DNA of 64,000 bases from Diplodia intermedia (GCA_021495925.1 JAKEKT010000026.1:1-64000); one strand, 5' to 3'; shown: positions 1 to 10,690, numbered from the stretch's first letter. Notes: generated by a model from the letters alone, not told the origin. Program-made: numbers and translations.

Positions 1-1019
1 GAAGCCCTCTCGGGCGAATGCGCCGCCGCACTGCAAGAGCTCTTCCCCACCTCAGAAGAAGGTAAGACAGGAACCCCCCCTTTTCCTTTTTTTTTTGCTA
101 ACACCTCCCCGTAGACAAGCAGGTGACCTTCGACGGCATCCGCTACCAGATCTCCACCCAGGGACTGACCGACGAGGCCTTCCGGAGCATCGCTGCCGGC
201 GAGACCATCGAGGTCGAGTTCGACGCGGCCGAGACGCACGACCTGAGCGAGGGCGGCGCCGTCGAGCTGCTCAGCCAGGGCGCCTTCTCCTACGCCGACG
301 CCGACTCGACCACCATCGCCGGCGTCGTGCCCTTCACCAGCAACGTCGTGTCGACTTCCATCGACGGCGCCGCCGCCAAGGCCGTGCACGAGTCCTTCCA
401 CGAGAAGGTCAAGCGCACCGTCGTGCAGTCGTCCTGCACGGGCTCGCAGGGCACCGCCACCCGCAACGCCATCTCGGCCTGCCGCTCGCTCGCGTCGCGC
501 GCGCAGACGGCGGCATCATCCGGGTCCGCCAGCAAGTTCCAGGAGTACTTCAAGACGACCTCGGCGTCGACGCGCAGCACCGTCGCCGCCGTCTTCGGCC
601 GCATCGTTAGCGAGTGCGGCAGCACGACGTCCGGGGTATCGAGCTACTATTGCAACGACGTGCTCGGCGCGTGCAGCAGCGGCGTGCTCGCCTACACGCA
701 GCCCGCCACCAGCGTCATGGTCAACTGCCCGCTCTTCTTCTCCGCGCTGTCGCCCACGTCGTCGACCTGCCACGACCAGGACCAGCAGACCACCATCCTG
801 CACGAGATGACCCACCTCACCCAGATCAAGGGCACGTCCGACTACAACGGCTACGGGTACAACTTCGTCCGCTCGCTGAGCGCGGCCCAGAACTTGAACC
901 ATGCCGATACGTACACTTTGTACGCTCAGGGTGAGTTGGATGACCCTCCCTTTTCCTCTTGGTTTGTAAGAACTTTCTTTGCTGACTTGGTTCTTTTAGC
1001 TCTGTACGCTGGCTGCTAA
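1..1019 (+). CDS. Deuterolysin (neutral protease 2, M35), 5' end outside window
   Basis: Secreted zinc metalloendopeptidase of the deuterolysin/aspzincin family (M35). Exons 1-61, 115-930 and 1000-1019 join in frame; both introns are GT-AG (53 and 69 bp). The sequence shows the zinc motif HEMTH (codons near 801) and, downstream, GTSDYNGYG, which matches the family's GTxDxxYG element supplying the aspartate zinc ligand that gives aspzincins their name. The protein ends in LYAGC, the usual deuterolysin C-terminus with its last cysteine in a disulfide. Several cysteines are spread through the mature part, as expected of a secreted enzyme. The signal peptide and most of the propeptide lie before position 1, so length cannot be judged. 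Likely role: extracellular proteolysis for nitrogen acquisition. The family assignment is near certain. Confidence 0.95.
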
Positions 1020-1686
1020 ATGTAGCGCGTCATGATTCTGAATTGGAGGCCAAAGGCCCGGTGGGATCTGCCGTTGAAAATCTCGCCAGGGAGAAGAGTA
1101 GGTGCAGGGGTGATGGAAGATCGAACACACTTGTCGAATAGCTCAATTACATTCGGTCTTTCGCGAACGTCTTGCCATGATTGTCTTGTCCGTTTACCAT
1201 TGCAACTCTTCGGCCACGGTCTGTGATAAGTGGAAGTGTCACCAGCATAGCTCTTTCCAGCAGTCAACGCTGCCGAGGGAATGCAAAGTGAAGGCGTGGC
1301 TTTATTTGATACTGGAAAGCACAGCGTGATGAGACATCCTGCACGTGACTCGCTCCAGGCAGCAGCGGCTCATCCTGACGTATCACAGCCCGATCGCCAC
1401 CCAAAGGACCCTCCATCTCCAAAATCTCTCAATCTTGAGCCCTTGGTCGAGTCTCACTCTACGGCATGGGAGGTAGAATGCAGGTTTGACGCAAGAGACC
1501 TCCGGTAGTCGTCCTGCCGCCTCCGCGGTTACCACCCCGCCCCGCTTTCACGGCCATCGCGGAGTCAGCTGATAGCGCGCAATTCGAAGGATTCCAACTC
1601 CCGGCTGGCCTGAAAGGAGCAAACAAGAAGAAGAAAAATTAGCAAGCCCCAAATCAGCTGTCCCAAAGAGGAAGAGAAAAGAACCA
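1020..1686. other. Intergenic, no gene seen
   Basis: Between the deuterolysin stop and the RING gene start. Short open frames here have no recognisable domain or splice structure. The last 150 bases are pyrimidine/purine-rich leader-like sequence for the downstream gene. Confidence 0.6.
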
Positions 1687-2914
1687 ATGGCCAGAGAAAC
1701 ACGCGCAACCAGCAGCAGGCGGGCCGCCAAACGCCACAACCCCGCCGCCACCGCCGGCCGCATCAGGCAGTCGTCCTCCTCCTCTTCTCCCGCCAAACAG
1801 CCAACGCCATCAGCCAGCACTCCCAAGCCCTCCTCCTCCTCCTCCTCCCCCTCTTCCTCCACCACCACCACAATCCGCCAAGACGAGCCGCCCGCTACTA
1901 CCACCACCACTGCCACCGACACCGACACCACCCCCATCCACGAAGACGACCTCTGCCCCATCTGCCACCTGCTCCTGCACCGGCCCGTCCGCACCACGTG
2001 CTGCGGCCACGCGCTGTGCCGCGGTTGCATGGCGCGCTGGGCCGACGTCTCGGCCACCAGCACCGTCGGCCAGATGACGGCCGTGCCCCTCAGCGACGAG
2101 CACCCGCCGCCCGAAGAAGAGGCGACGACGGATCCGCTGCTGCTCGTCGAGGAGGCGCGGTGTCCGATGTGTCGGACGGCGACGAGGGCGGTGCGGGACG
2201 CGAGGTTGGAGGAGGTGTTGAGGGAGAGGTATCGGGGGCGGTACGGGGAGGAGGGTGAGGAGGAAAGGAAAGAGGAGGGGGGTGGAGAGGTGCGGGTGAT
2301 GACGGTGTTTGTGGGGAATGGGCATAGGTTGTTGGAGGCGCGCGAGGGGAATTGTCACGAGTGGACGTTTTTTGTGAGGCCTGGGAATGTAGAGGTGGTG
2401 GAGGAGGTGCAGATTCTGCTGGTTCGTCCTTTCTTTTCCTTTTTTTTTTCGTTCACCTTTGCTTTTTGCATTCTCCGTTGTGTCTTTCTTTGCTTTTGTC
2501 GTGGCGCTACTTGCGGTCGGCGTGCTCCGTTCGAGCTTTGGCATTGACGAATTCTCTCGGGATGGAACTGTCCTCGTGTGAGGATTTGACTGACGAAAAT
2601 ACACAAAGCACCCGACTTTCCGCCCGCCACGCGTCATTCGAGCCATGCCGCCGTACCAGATCACGCGCCTCGGATGGGGCTACTTCACCGTTCAGGCCTA
2701 CATTATCCTGAAGGCCGGGTACACGTGGGTCAGCGAAGACGCACAGCCCTCTCCCGACGGCGTTGAGAATGGGATGCTGCCTCTGGAATGGATGCTCAGC
2801 TTCGACGGTGAGGGAAGCATGGCCAGGTGCCGGCTGAAGTATAAGCATGAGATCTCAACTGAAGAAGATAGCGATAGTAGTTACGATGACGATAGCGAGT
2901 ATGAAGAGGAATGA
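1687..2914 (+). CDS. RING finger protein with C-terminal YEATS-like domain
   Basis: Predicted E3-ligase-type protein of 346 aa from exons 1687-2421 and 2609-2914. Residues 1-88 are low-complexity Ser/Thr/Pro. A C3HC4 RING follows at about 90-160: CPIC, then CGHALCRGC, then, after an insertion of about 45 residues, CPMC. The C-terminal half (about 195-325) contains WTFFVRP, HPTFRPPRVI, RLGWGYFTV and LPLEW, the pattern of YEATS-like immunoglobulin folds, and ends in an acidic tail. The 187-bp intron uses a GTTCGT donor; splicing joins LL to HPTF in phase 0, which reconstitutes the domain and supports the model. YEATS folds bind acyl-lysine, while RING fingers recruit E2 enzymes. Whether this protein does either is inference. 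The YEATS label rests on motif resemblance only. Confidence 0.8.
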
Positions 2915-3476
2915 GCTGACGGGAATGGAGAGAGCGCTGGGGAAAAGGCTACCGTGTAGGGGAAACATGATGAGCCACTATGCTGGGTCTGAACTATGCG
3001 TTTCTACTACGTTTCAGGATGTGGGAGCAAGCTTTTTCACTAATTATCTGGGCAATCGCTAAAAAGGCTCTGATTGACGTTTCAAAGGCAGAACTCTCGT
3101 TGATATGCAGAATGCCGTGGCGGTTTGGAGGTTCGGGCAACTGTAAAGTGTTCCACGGTACTTGAATAACACCCCGCGGAGACACTTTACAAAGTTCGGC
3201 TACTCGTTACAAGACAGTTATCGCCAACCTTTCCCGGGTGACCGCATGGAGCGGAAGAAATCTGGTACGTGGCGCGGATTTTGCGGCAGAGAATACTGAC
3301 TACCAGGTTAAGCTGAAAGTCTTGGTCAAGAATCGGATTCGCAGAGAATGATGGCGGCCTATGAGGCGCTGTAACTCGATGGTAACAATGAGAGTCTGGT
3401 CGTGTGGCTTCCTGCACAACGAGACCCGCGCACTTCGGCCATCGCTCGACGCTCACTCACTCAACACCCGCTCACC
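2915..3476. other. Intergenic, no gene seen
   Basis: Short frames on both strands lack domain signal. It probably holds the terminator of the RING gene and the promoter of the next gene. Confidence 0.5.
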
Positions 3477-5124
3477 ATGCGCACACCGCGCAGTTCAGTT
3501 TCCCTTACCGCTATGGCTGACTCTCCGAAAATGAGCGAAAGGAGAACAAGGTACCTCAAAAACATCAAGGCAGTAAGTATGTGGTGAAGAGTATGAACAC
3601 CTCGTCGCCACAGAAAAAAGGCCGCGATGTGAAGACAGTTTGTCGCAGTTCTCCGATGAACAGTCTGTCTACAGCAGCTGTGGCATGCTTTCCTAGTCCA
3701 CAACAATATAGACACTCATCGCAAGGGTCTGAGCGACATAACCCCCGACCCTGAGCGCATAAGTGTGCAACACTTCAAGAGCTGGTCTGAAAAGGTCTTC
3801 ACCCCAAACGGCACGAACTACACCGATACGTGTTCAATGTCGCGAAGCTTTGGCCAACACAAACGGAGCTTGGGTCATGATGGTACATTCACGTTTTACA
3901 TTTTTGACGCATACAAGCTAACGGCATGTAGACATCGCATTGAATGCAATGGAGTCGAACCTCGAGCGGCTCATTGGATACCGTCCGCAGATCCAGAGAG
4001 AACTCAGTCAAGAGGCTCCTACTCTTCGTGAACGTGGTAAGCAGTACAGTACCGCCCGATATATTGCGCTTTGCACTAATCTCGACGCAGGCATGCGCAA
4101 TGCGGAGATGCCGCAGTATGGGTGGGACTCCGAAGAGGTTCGCCGTCTGAAAGAGTTCCGAATCCCTAGAGAAGATGTCATCAGGAGCAATGACGGCGTC
4201 AAGCCTTTGGCAATACCTGCGAATACCAACACAATTCCCACCAAGAACATAGCACTGGGACAACGTCTTGAGAAGTGCGACGACAGATTGACTGCCAAAG
4301 TCCAGTCTGACTGTCAAGAATGTTGGACATTGCTAAAGGCGGCTCTGATCGTTCTTTACGGTACCAGCTGCGGTACCAACGGTTCGCGACTTAGGATTGA
4401 CGCACCGCCCGCACCCCAAGCTCTGGTCGAAAACGACATCATGTTGGTGCTAGATAAGGCACACCCCGAACAAAGGCGTGCAGATGCTTTCGTGAACTCC
4501 GAGAAAAGAGAAACCGGAGTCACCCTTGCCATGTGGGTGTATTTCATCGCCAACGATGAGGCTTTCACAGCCGAGTACCAAACAATCGCAGGACCACTGG
4601 ACGACCCGACCACGACAAGAGGCCCGACTGAATACCCCTTGATCATCCGCACGTACGACACCAAGGTGAAATGGGACGTCGAGATCGCACGTCAGATTGC
4701 GGGTTCCAAAGACGGCCTCATCTACGATGGGGTTGCCTTCAAGGCCATACCGGCCTTTTTCACAGACTACTTCGAGGACGGCTCCAACGTCGGCCGTGAG
4801 GAGCCTTTGGTCCCTGTAGGCCAGGAAATGCGCTTTCCTGTCTGGGCAGTGCACAACGACCAGGTGGTCCAGCTCAAGGCTACAACTCGGTATGTAGGCG
4901 GCCTCTATCTAATCAGGAACCATGAAGACGACACGCTTTCGGGTTTTGCTGTGCTTGCAGTCGCAGGCAACTTGGAAAAGCCGGATTTCCTGAGGCTCTG
5001 GTTCCTGTGCACCGATGGAGATGTCCAAACCGACGAGCTCTCTCCACAGACCTTGGAGGACTGGTTCTTGGCCTACAGCGCATTGCCGATCATGGCCATA
5101 TTCAAGACAAATGTATCGTACTGA
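3477..5124 (+). CDS. Orphan protein, four exons, 480 aa
   Basis: I do not recognise this protein. Exons 3477-3572, 3675-3882, 3932-4036 and 4091-5124 join with consistent phases to give 480 aa. The N-terminus is basic and Ser/Arg-rich. Exon 2 reads QLWHAFLVHNNIDTHRKGLSD, coding-like and without stops only from the chosen acceptor at 3674. The third intron (4037-4090, 54 bp) is a multiple of three without a stop, so an unspliced reading also stays open. The C-terminal half, with the charged stretch EEPLVPVGQEMRFPVWAVHND and a hydrophobic FAVLAVAGN segment, looks like a folded beta-rich domain. There is no signal peptide or clear membrane segment. The splice model is well supported by phase; function is unknown. 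Confidence 0.65.
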
Positions 5125-5310
5125 ACCAACCTTCAGAACATGGGTCGGATTTTCTCTAGCAGCTTTGGAAGAAATTGGGTCAGGGTTGGTCGAGTGAGGG
5201 GAGTGGTCGGGATCACGGGTGGGTATCAGGTTACTAGAGGGGTGAAGCTTCGATATTGGCTTATGGCTCAGGTTATTTACGAGGTCAAAGCTGCTCTATA
5301 ACTTCTTGAA

Positions 5311-5784
5311 TCAATGGCCTTTTTCCGCGACGATCTTCTCCGCAAGCTTGAGCTGGACGCTCAGCGGGAAGTCCCTCATGCGCCTCTTGATCAACTCCAC
5401 TTCTCTGCGGATTTTGGCTCCATGCTCGTCTTTTTCCGCTTGCACACGATCCGCAGTCGCTCCGTTGAGCTCTTCCCGCAAAACCTTCTGCCTTTCTTGT
5501 TCCATATCCAGCTGCTGTTGCTCATCTGTCAGAGTCTGCTTCAGATCTCGGACTCCCCTGATGCAGCGGCCCAGTGCGAGGAACGCATCTCCCTCCTTCT
5601 TCTGAGCCTCGATTCTCATGGCCTGGTATCTGGTTTCTTCTTGGATTGCTGTATCGAGCTTCTCGTCCTCATTCTATGAACGTTGTTAGTCAATGGCTGG
5701 TGAGATATGAGGCCGTGTTGTGTATGTAATACTTACGTCGACGGGATGTACACCCCTTTCACTGGGAGCTTTCAGTCGAGCCAT
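5311..5784 (-). CDS. Small coiled-coil protein A
   Basis: A 136-aa protein from exons 5737-5784 and 5311-5673 on the minus strand (63-bp intron, GTAAGT donor). I do not recognise a family. Nearly all of exon 2 is charged helix with heptad-like spacing (DEQQQLDMEQERQKVLREEL and onward), so a coiled coil is predicted. The start is the ATG of MARLKAPSERG; an in-frame ATG further upstream at 5910 would add an unconserved-looking leader. The C-terminus, SVQLKLAEKIVAEKGH, resembles that of the neighbouring minus-strand gene at 6364-7036 (see there), suggesting an ancient tandem duplication. No signal peptide or membrane segment. Confidence 0.6.
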
Positions 5785-6363
5785 GCTGAGCAGCGAGCAC
5801 TGGGCACAGGGTTGCTGAAAGTTGCGTCCGGTATGGACAGGTGGGCTGGTTGTTAGAAAGAGAGAAGACGGATGGGTGCGGGAGTAGGCGGCGATTTTGA
5901 CCATCTCCATCGTTAAAACTTCGGCAATTGGACAATAGTCATTGTTGGGTCACACGAGCCATTGTCAAACGGCCTTCCGAACGTGCCACCAATGCGAAGT
6001 GAGCTGGAACAAGACCGTTTCTCGCCTACAGCGGCAATGAGAGGAATGTACGTTGACGATCGCTGGAAAGAATCCTTGAGGGGTACATGTGGGAGCCGCG
6101 AACTGCTGCTGGAATCTTGAAGCGAGGGTGAGGTCTTCGCTGGTAATAATAAGCCAACGGCGTACAGCAAGGCACACTCTCTGACTCAGTAGACAAGAGT
6201 CCATATGGTCACATCACTCGCATGAAACAGGCACAATGAGAAAATCGGAAACTGAGATAGCATGCTCTATGGATATGCAAACCATCAGGTCCAGAGTGTC
6301 GGGCTACTGGTCGTGCCTTGTTCTGGGGCGCACCGCCGCGCCATAGCAAGCCAGCCAAGCCAC
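5785..6363. other. Intergenic between the two coiled-coil genes
   Basis: About 580 bases between two minus-strand genes. No further exon with coding character was found; it presumably contains the promoter of the downstream coiled-coil gene and the terminator of the upstream one. Confidence 0.5.
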
Positions 6364-7036
6364 TCATCTACCGTGTTCCTTGAGCATGTACTCCGCCCAG
6401 CGGAGCATGGCTTCTTCACTGACCCCCAACTCTTCCACCGCGTTCTGCACCCCGTCCACGTCAGAGATTTGTGACTTCAGCAGTCGGATCGCGGCCTTCT
6501 TGCCGGGAATTTCCTTCTTCGCGTCCGCCATGGCATCCTTGTATTTCTTGATGCGGGCCTTCTTGTTGTTGAGCTCCTGCTCCATCCTCTCCACCTCGGC
6601 CTCTTCCTGGCGTTGCTTCTTCTCGTATCCGGAAATTTCGAGCTCCTTGATGTACAGCCCATCCTCTTCTGCATGAAGCTTATTTTCGTCTGCGTCGCGG
6701 AGCGATAGGCGAAGCTTCTTGGGCTAAGATGAAAACGTTCGTCTGAAGTACCTTTGCGATCCAAGATCTAATGCTGTGTACCTTCGGACCGTCTTGGTGG
6801 CCATGACTGTCGCGGCGGGAGATAGTGTTGTCCTCGGTCTAAGACAATCATTCGTAAGTACATTGTTCATTTGAGGCGGCACAGCCGTACTCACCGACTG
6901 GGGTTGTCCGTCCGCCCGGCGTTTGCGTGGCAGGGTGCGCTCGTCGTCACGAGTCTAAGTGAGTCTGTAAGCAAGGTGTGTCATTGAAGGTAGTAGGGAT
7001 GCTAGATACCAGCTCCATGGCCATGTTCGGCGCCAT
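6364..7036 (-). CDS. Small coiled-coil protein B
   Basis: A 167-aa protein from four minus-strand exons, 7010-7036, 6895-6954, 6782-6838 and 6364-6723, all joined in phase 0 with GT-AG introns of about 55 bp. The short first exons encode a basic, disordered N-terminus (TLPRKRRADGQPQS). Exon 4 is a long charged helix, KKQRQEEAEVERMEQELNN and onward, predicted to form a coiled coil. The end, VSEEAMLRWAEYMLKEHGR, aligns with SVQLKLAEKIVAEKGH of the coiled-coil gene 580 bp away: Ser-Val, Leu, Ala-Glu, Glu and Gly match in register. The KRKR-like segment could be a nuclear signal (inference). No family recognised. Confidence 0.6.
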
Positions 7037-8075
7037 GGTGGGTGCGCTGTGGGCGGGTGCGGCATGCACCGTTCGAGATCTTGGATGTAGAAGAAAGAGA
7101 AAGGTCAACGCTGGAAGAGCGGTGGCGGCATATTATAGACTCATCCGGCTGATTCCCGGCAGACGGCCACATGCAGGTGGTCTGGTGCTTTGGCCTTGCA
7201 TGTGACCAGCGCACTCCTGCTTCACCTCGTAACTAACTTTCAAACAAACCCCCACCTCTCTTCCTCAATCGTCTCACAGTCAATGGCTGTGGACTGTGGT
7301 ATTAACGTCCAGTGAGTAAGGCGGAAAGATCTTGTTAACAGTGGACAACACAGGGACTCAGAGAGCTTCAGTGCACACAGAACCCACAGCGGTCTGGAAG
7401 CAGTCCATGAACAAGTGGCTGAACATCTCTTGTGATGTCCATGCCCGTAAAAGAGCTGGGTACGCCGCTGATAACTTACATCTTCAGCTCAATCAAGAGG
7501 TAACTTTGAGTCCTGGGCCGAAGAGCGTATGTCGAGGTCATTCCTCGAGGGAACCATGTTACCTCCTCCACCTATACGGGTGGAGGCATGGATGACAGCT
7601 GCGACAGGATCAAGGCTTTGATGACCTTGATATACGTATGTGTGCTCGCAAGCTCCGTATATCAATCAAGTTTCGCAAGTGCCGACTCGAATGACGATCC
7701 CTTGATGTCGCCTTTGCTGACCAATCTACAAGCCAGCATCAACTCGACGGTTAACATTGTAAACGTAGCGGTGGTATTACAAGAGGGTCAGGCGTCATAG
7801 ATCGAGAAATCAGTTTGTAATCTCCTTGGTCGTGACATTTGATTCTCTGGAATGAGTCCTGCAAAGTTCGAGATGGTTGCTGGCCTTGGCGTCGCCGTGT
7901 CGGGCTGGATCATTAAAAACGACCTTCAGGCGTGCCTCCACGTTGTGAAACCTAAAGCTGAAGGCTCAGAATCTTGATGCTAGCATGAAAGTAATGAAAA
8001 CGTTTGTGCCGAGGGTCTTTTTGGAGATAGGCAACATCATGCCCACCGCGAGCAGGAAGGTAAACTGCCAACACT
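7037..8075. other. Gene-poor stretch, no supported gene
   Basis: Some short frames (for example 7332-7595 and 7588-7800 on the plus strand) look coding-like over short distances but lack splice continuity, domain signal or a convincing start. This stretch leads into the broken ABC transporter fragment and may itself be decayed sequence. Confidence 0.4.
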
Positions 8076-8400
8076 ATGAGAGTAGCCCGCTACTTCATGA
8101 TCAACCTCCGGCGCGAGGCCGCTAGCGGTCTTCTTCTTCTTCCTGCTCGTCTCCTTCGCCCTCACGCTCGTCATGTCGATACTCTTCCGCACCATCGCGT
8201 CCGTCTCGCGCACCATCTCACAGGTCATGGTCCCGGCCTCGCTGCTCATCCTCGCTGCTCATCCTCGCCATCATCATCTTCACCGGCTTCGCCATCCCCA
8301 TCCAGTACAGGCGTGGCTGGTGCCGCTGATCAACTGGGTCGACCGACCTCGTCGCGTACGGCTTCGAGGCGCTGATGGTCAACGAGTTCCACGGCGCAAA
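8076..8400 (+). pseudogene. Fragment of a PDR/CDR-type ABC transporter
   Basis: Pieces of the second transmembrane domain of a pleiotropic drug resistance (ABCG) transporter can be read across shifted frames: YFMINLRREAAS, then a Phe-rich segment with LFRTIASVSRTISQVMVPAS, then IIIFTGFAIPI, then VAYGFEALMVNEFHG. In intact proteins these lie in this order in a region of roughly 100 residues out of about 1450. Here the frame is broken at least three times, including a tandem copy of 12 bases (gctcatcctcgc) near 8243-8270 and a shift near 8330. No nucleotide-binding domain is present on either side, so this is a relic, not a gene. The assignment to the family is by motif memory. Confidence 0.75.
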
Positions 8401-8520
8401 TAAGGATCCGGCGGGTCGGTAACCTTACCATCATGTCAATAAGGTACGATTTGTGTATACCATAATTTCCGAAGCACGACAGTGAGCGGTAACCGGGCAG
8501 TTGAGGTCTGGCGCTGTGCA

Positions 8521-8850
8521 GGTGGCGAGATGAGCGAGAACGCCAGACTCCCGGAACAGACGGTTGCATCCCGGAAACTCCAAAGAGACTCGGTGTAGTA
8601 AGGAAATAAGGTAGATACTTGATACATAGATTCTGGAAGTGACCCGCGTATGCGTCGTGTCAAGGTGGGCCTGCCTTGGGTGGTGGTGAGATAAGCGCGA
8701 GAACGCCAGACTCCCGGAACGGACGGTTGCATCCCGGAAACTCCAAAGAGACTCGGTGTAGCAAGGAAATAAGGTAGATACTTGATACATAGATTTTGGA
8801 AGTGACCCGCGTATGCGTCGTGTCAAGGTGGGCCTGCCTTGGGTGGTGGC
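8521..8850. repeat. Two-copy tandem duplication, 163-bp period
   Basis: Two near-identical copies lie side by side: the string gcgagaacgccagactcccg occurs at 8534 and again at 8697. The copies differ by a few substitutions, mostly A/G and C/T changes, and a two-base indel at their start. It begins about 120 bp after the ABC transporter relic. Confidence 0.9.
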
Positions 8851-9439
8851 TCGCCGTAGTGCGTGGACACGCACAGCGGAACGAAAGTGACAAAAGGAGT
8901 ACGTCCCCAGAACCTGAGAGATGTGATACAAGGTGGATTCTTGTCGATCCCGAGCTAGCCGGGCTTGCAGATGTTTGCGTTTTGGAAAGACTCCATGATC
9001 GAGGGGCAGCTCAACGGGTGGTGCGACACCAATCGATCAAACCTACCTCCTAGCCAAGCAACTTCTACACTTAGCTGGTCCCATCGGAAACAACCGGTCT
9101 GAACAGTTTCCAGGCCACATGGATGCGGTAGTTCACGTAATGTTGGTGTGTCGTGGTCGATGGCCGGTGCAACAACTGAGCGCTTGGGGCGGGAGGCTGG
9201 CAGTGCTGTCGCTCGGGAATTCTCGGTAAGTTCGGTGCGAAGATGCCAAATGCTTCTGAGTAGCTACCGGGGTTTGGAGGCGACCACCTCCGAGTGATGC
9301 TTTCGTGGTTGGTAGTCGGCGTAAGCTGGAGGCAGAACTTTAAACGCATGTGGGATAGTAACTCATGCATATCAAGGTCGCCCGGCCGCAAAAGCTTGAT
9401 ACCATCAAAAGTATCCCTCTTCAATTAGCTCCGGGTTTT
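8851..9439. other. No gene seen
   Basis: Non-coding by inspection. The sequence leads into the 171-bp array; no domain-bearing frame on either strand. Confidence 0.5.
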
Positions 9440-10280
9440 GTGGAAGATTTGGTACATGTAGTGTAGTTGAGGGGTTCTGGTCAGCGCTCAGGCACCGGCT
9501 GTGGAGTGACCGCGAATCGACAACTCCCTCGAATATGGACCGTTTCGTCTCAAAAGCCAAGTACCAAGGCAGTGAAGTTTATCTAAATGATATCAGAGTT
9601 TTGGAAGCTTTTGGAGTATGCTGCGTGGGGCGAGTGATGCCTACCGGTGGGTCTCGACTCAGAGACAGTCATTGGAGTAGCTGTGCAACACCAACTCCCT
9701 CGATCCTAAGCCGATTGGTCTCAAAACTCGGGGATCGAAGGACTATGGTAATATAAAGCGACGCCGTTCGTTTGAAAACTTTTGGTGTATGCTGCGTGGG
9801 GTGAGTGATGTCTACCGGTCGGTCTCGACTCAGAGACAGTCATTGGAGCAGCTGTGCAACACCAACTCCCTCAATCCCAGGCCGATTGGTCTCAAACCTG
9901 ATGCATCGAGGGAATATGGTAATATAAAGCGACGCCGTTCGTTTGAAAGCTTTCGATGTATGCTGCGTGGGGTGAGTGATGTCTATCGGTCGGTCTGGAC
10001 TCAGAGACAGTCATTGGAGCAGCTGTGCATCAGCCCCCCGAACCCTAAGCCGCTTGGTCTCAAACTTCGGGGATTAAAGTAAGATGGTGACCTCAAGCAA
10101 TACCATTCGGAGGACTTTGATGCAGTGTGGGGTGATGATGTCTGTCGGACTCGACTCCAAAGGCAAGCCGAAGGGAGCGACACAACACCAACTCTCTGAG
10201 CCCTATGCTGTTTGGCCTTAGATCTCATGTATCACGGTAAAGTAGTCGTACGATTCGACACCGGACGTCTGAAAGGCTTC
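9440..10280. repeat. Satellite-like tandem array, 171-bp period
   Basis: Three well-preserved units are marked by gtatgctgcgtggg at 9616, 9787 and 9958, exactly 171 bp apart. Each contains gactcagagacagtcattgg, then caccaactccct, then ccgattggtctcaaa and aagcgacgccgttcg. Degenerate copies flank them on the left (from about 9440, with the gtctcaaaagcc and ccctcgaatatgg motifs) and on the right (to about 10280, with caacaccaactctctgagcc). Divergence increases outward from the central units. No protein-coding explanation is apparent. Confidence 0.9.
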
Positions 10281-10632
10281 GATGCATGCATTGTGGATTG
10301 GATGCTGGTTTGGAGCCAATCTCGGCTTATACGTGCGGGACTGTTGCAAGCCTCGGGCGCCACACCACATCATGTGTTGGATGATGCTGCCGCAGGCGCT
10401 TTGAATCAAAATCCAAGGGATTGTTTCTGTCAATACCTGGCTTTCGCGAGCTGCCTACAGGTTGTGATGGTGGATGGTGGTTCACAACTTGGCTGACCTC
10501 GGGGGTGCTGTGGGATGACGCAACTGAAATCACCAAACGCAGACTCGTAGTAGATGATACTCCCTGTATCGTGTGTTAGCGCCATCCAGAATGCATACAG
10601 GACTCTACATGGAGCGTTGTGGAAGTGGCGAT
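10281..10632. other. No gene seen, between repeat arrays
   Basis: Non-coding by inspection. It may contain very degenerate relatives of the 171-bp unit, for example the gaaaggcttcgatgcatgc stretch near 10270, but the resemblance is too weak to count copies. Confidence 0.4.
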
Positions 10633-10690
10633 GGGTGGTGGGTGGTGGGTGGTGGGCGGTGGGCGGTGGGCGGTGGGCAAGGGGTATGGT
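10633..10690 (+). repeat. G-rich 7-mer microsatellite
   Basis: Three units of GGGTGGT are followed by three of GGGCGGT and then GGGCAAGGGG. The runs of three G at 7-bp spacing satisfy the usual G-quadruplex pattern on the plus strand. Confidence 0.9.

Noticed and set aside
1810..2664. Long minus-strand frame (284 codons) opposite the RING gene
   Set aside because: Low-complexity mirror of the Ser/Thr/Glu-rich RING coding strand; no domain.
7332..7800. Possible small secreted protein (LIYVCVLASSVYQSSFASA segment)
   Set aside because: Looks signal-like over 20 residues, but no cleavage, cysteine pattern or consistent gene model follows.
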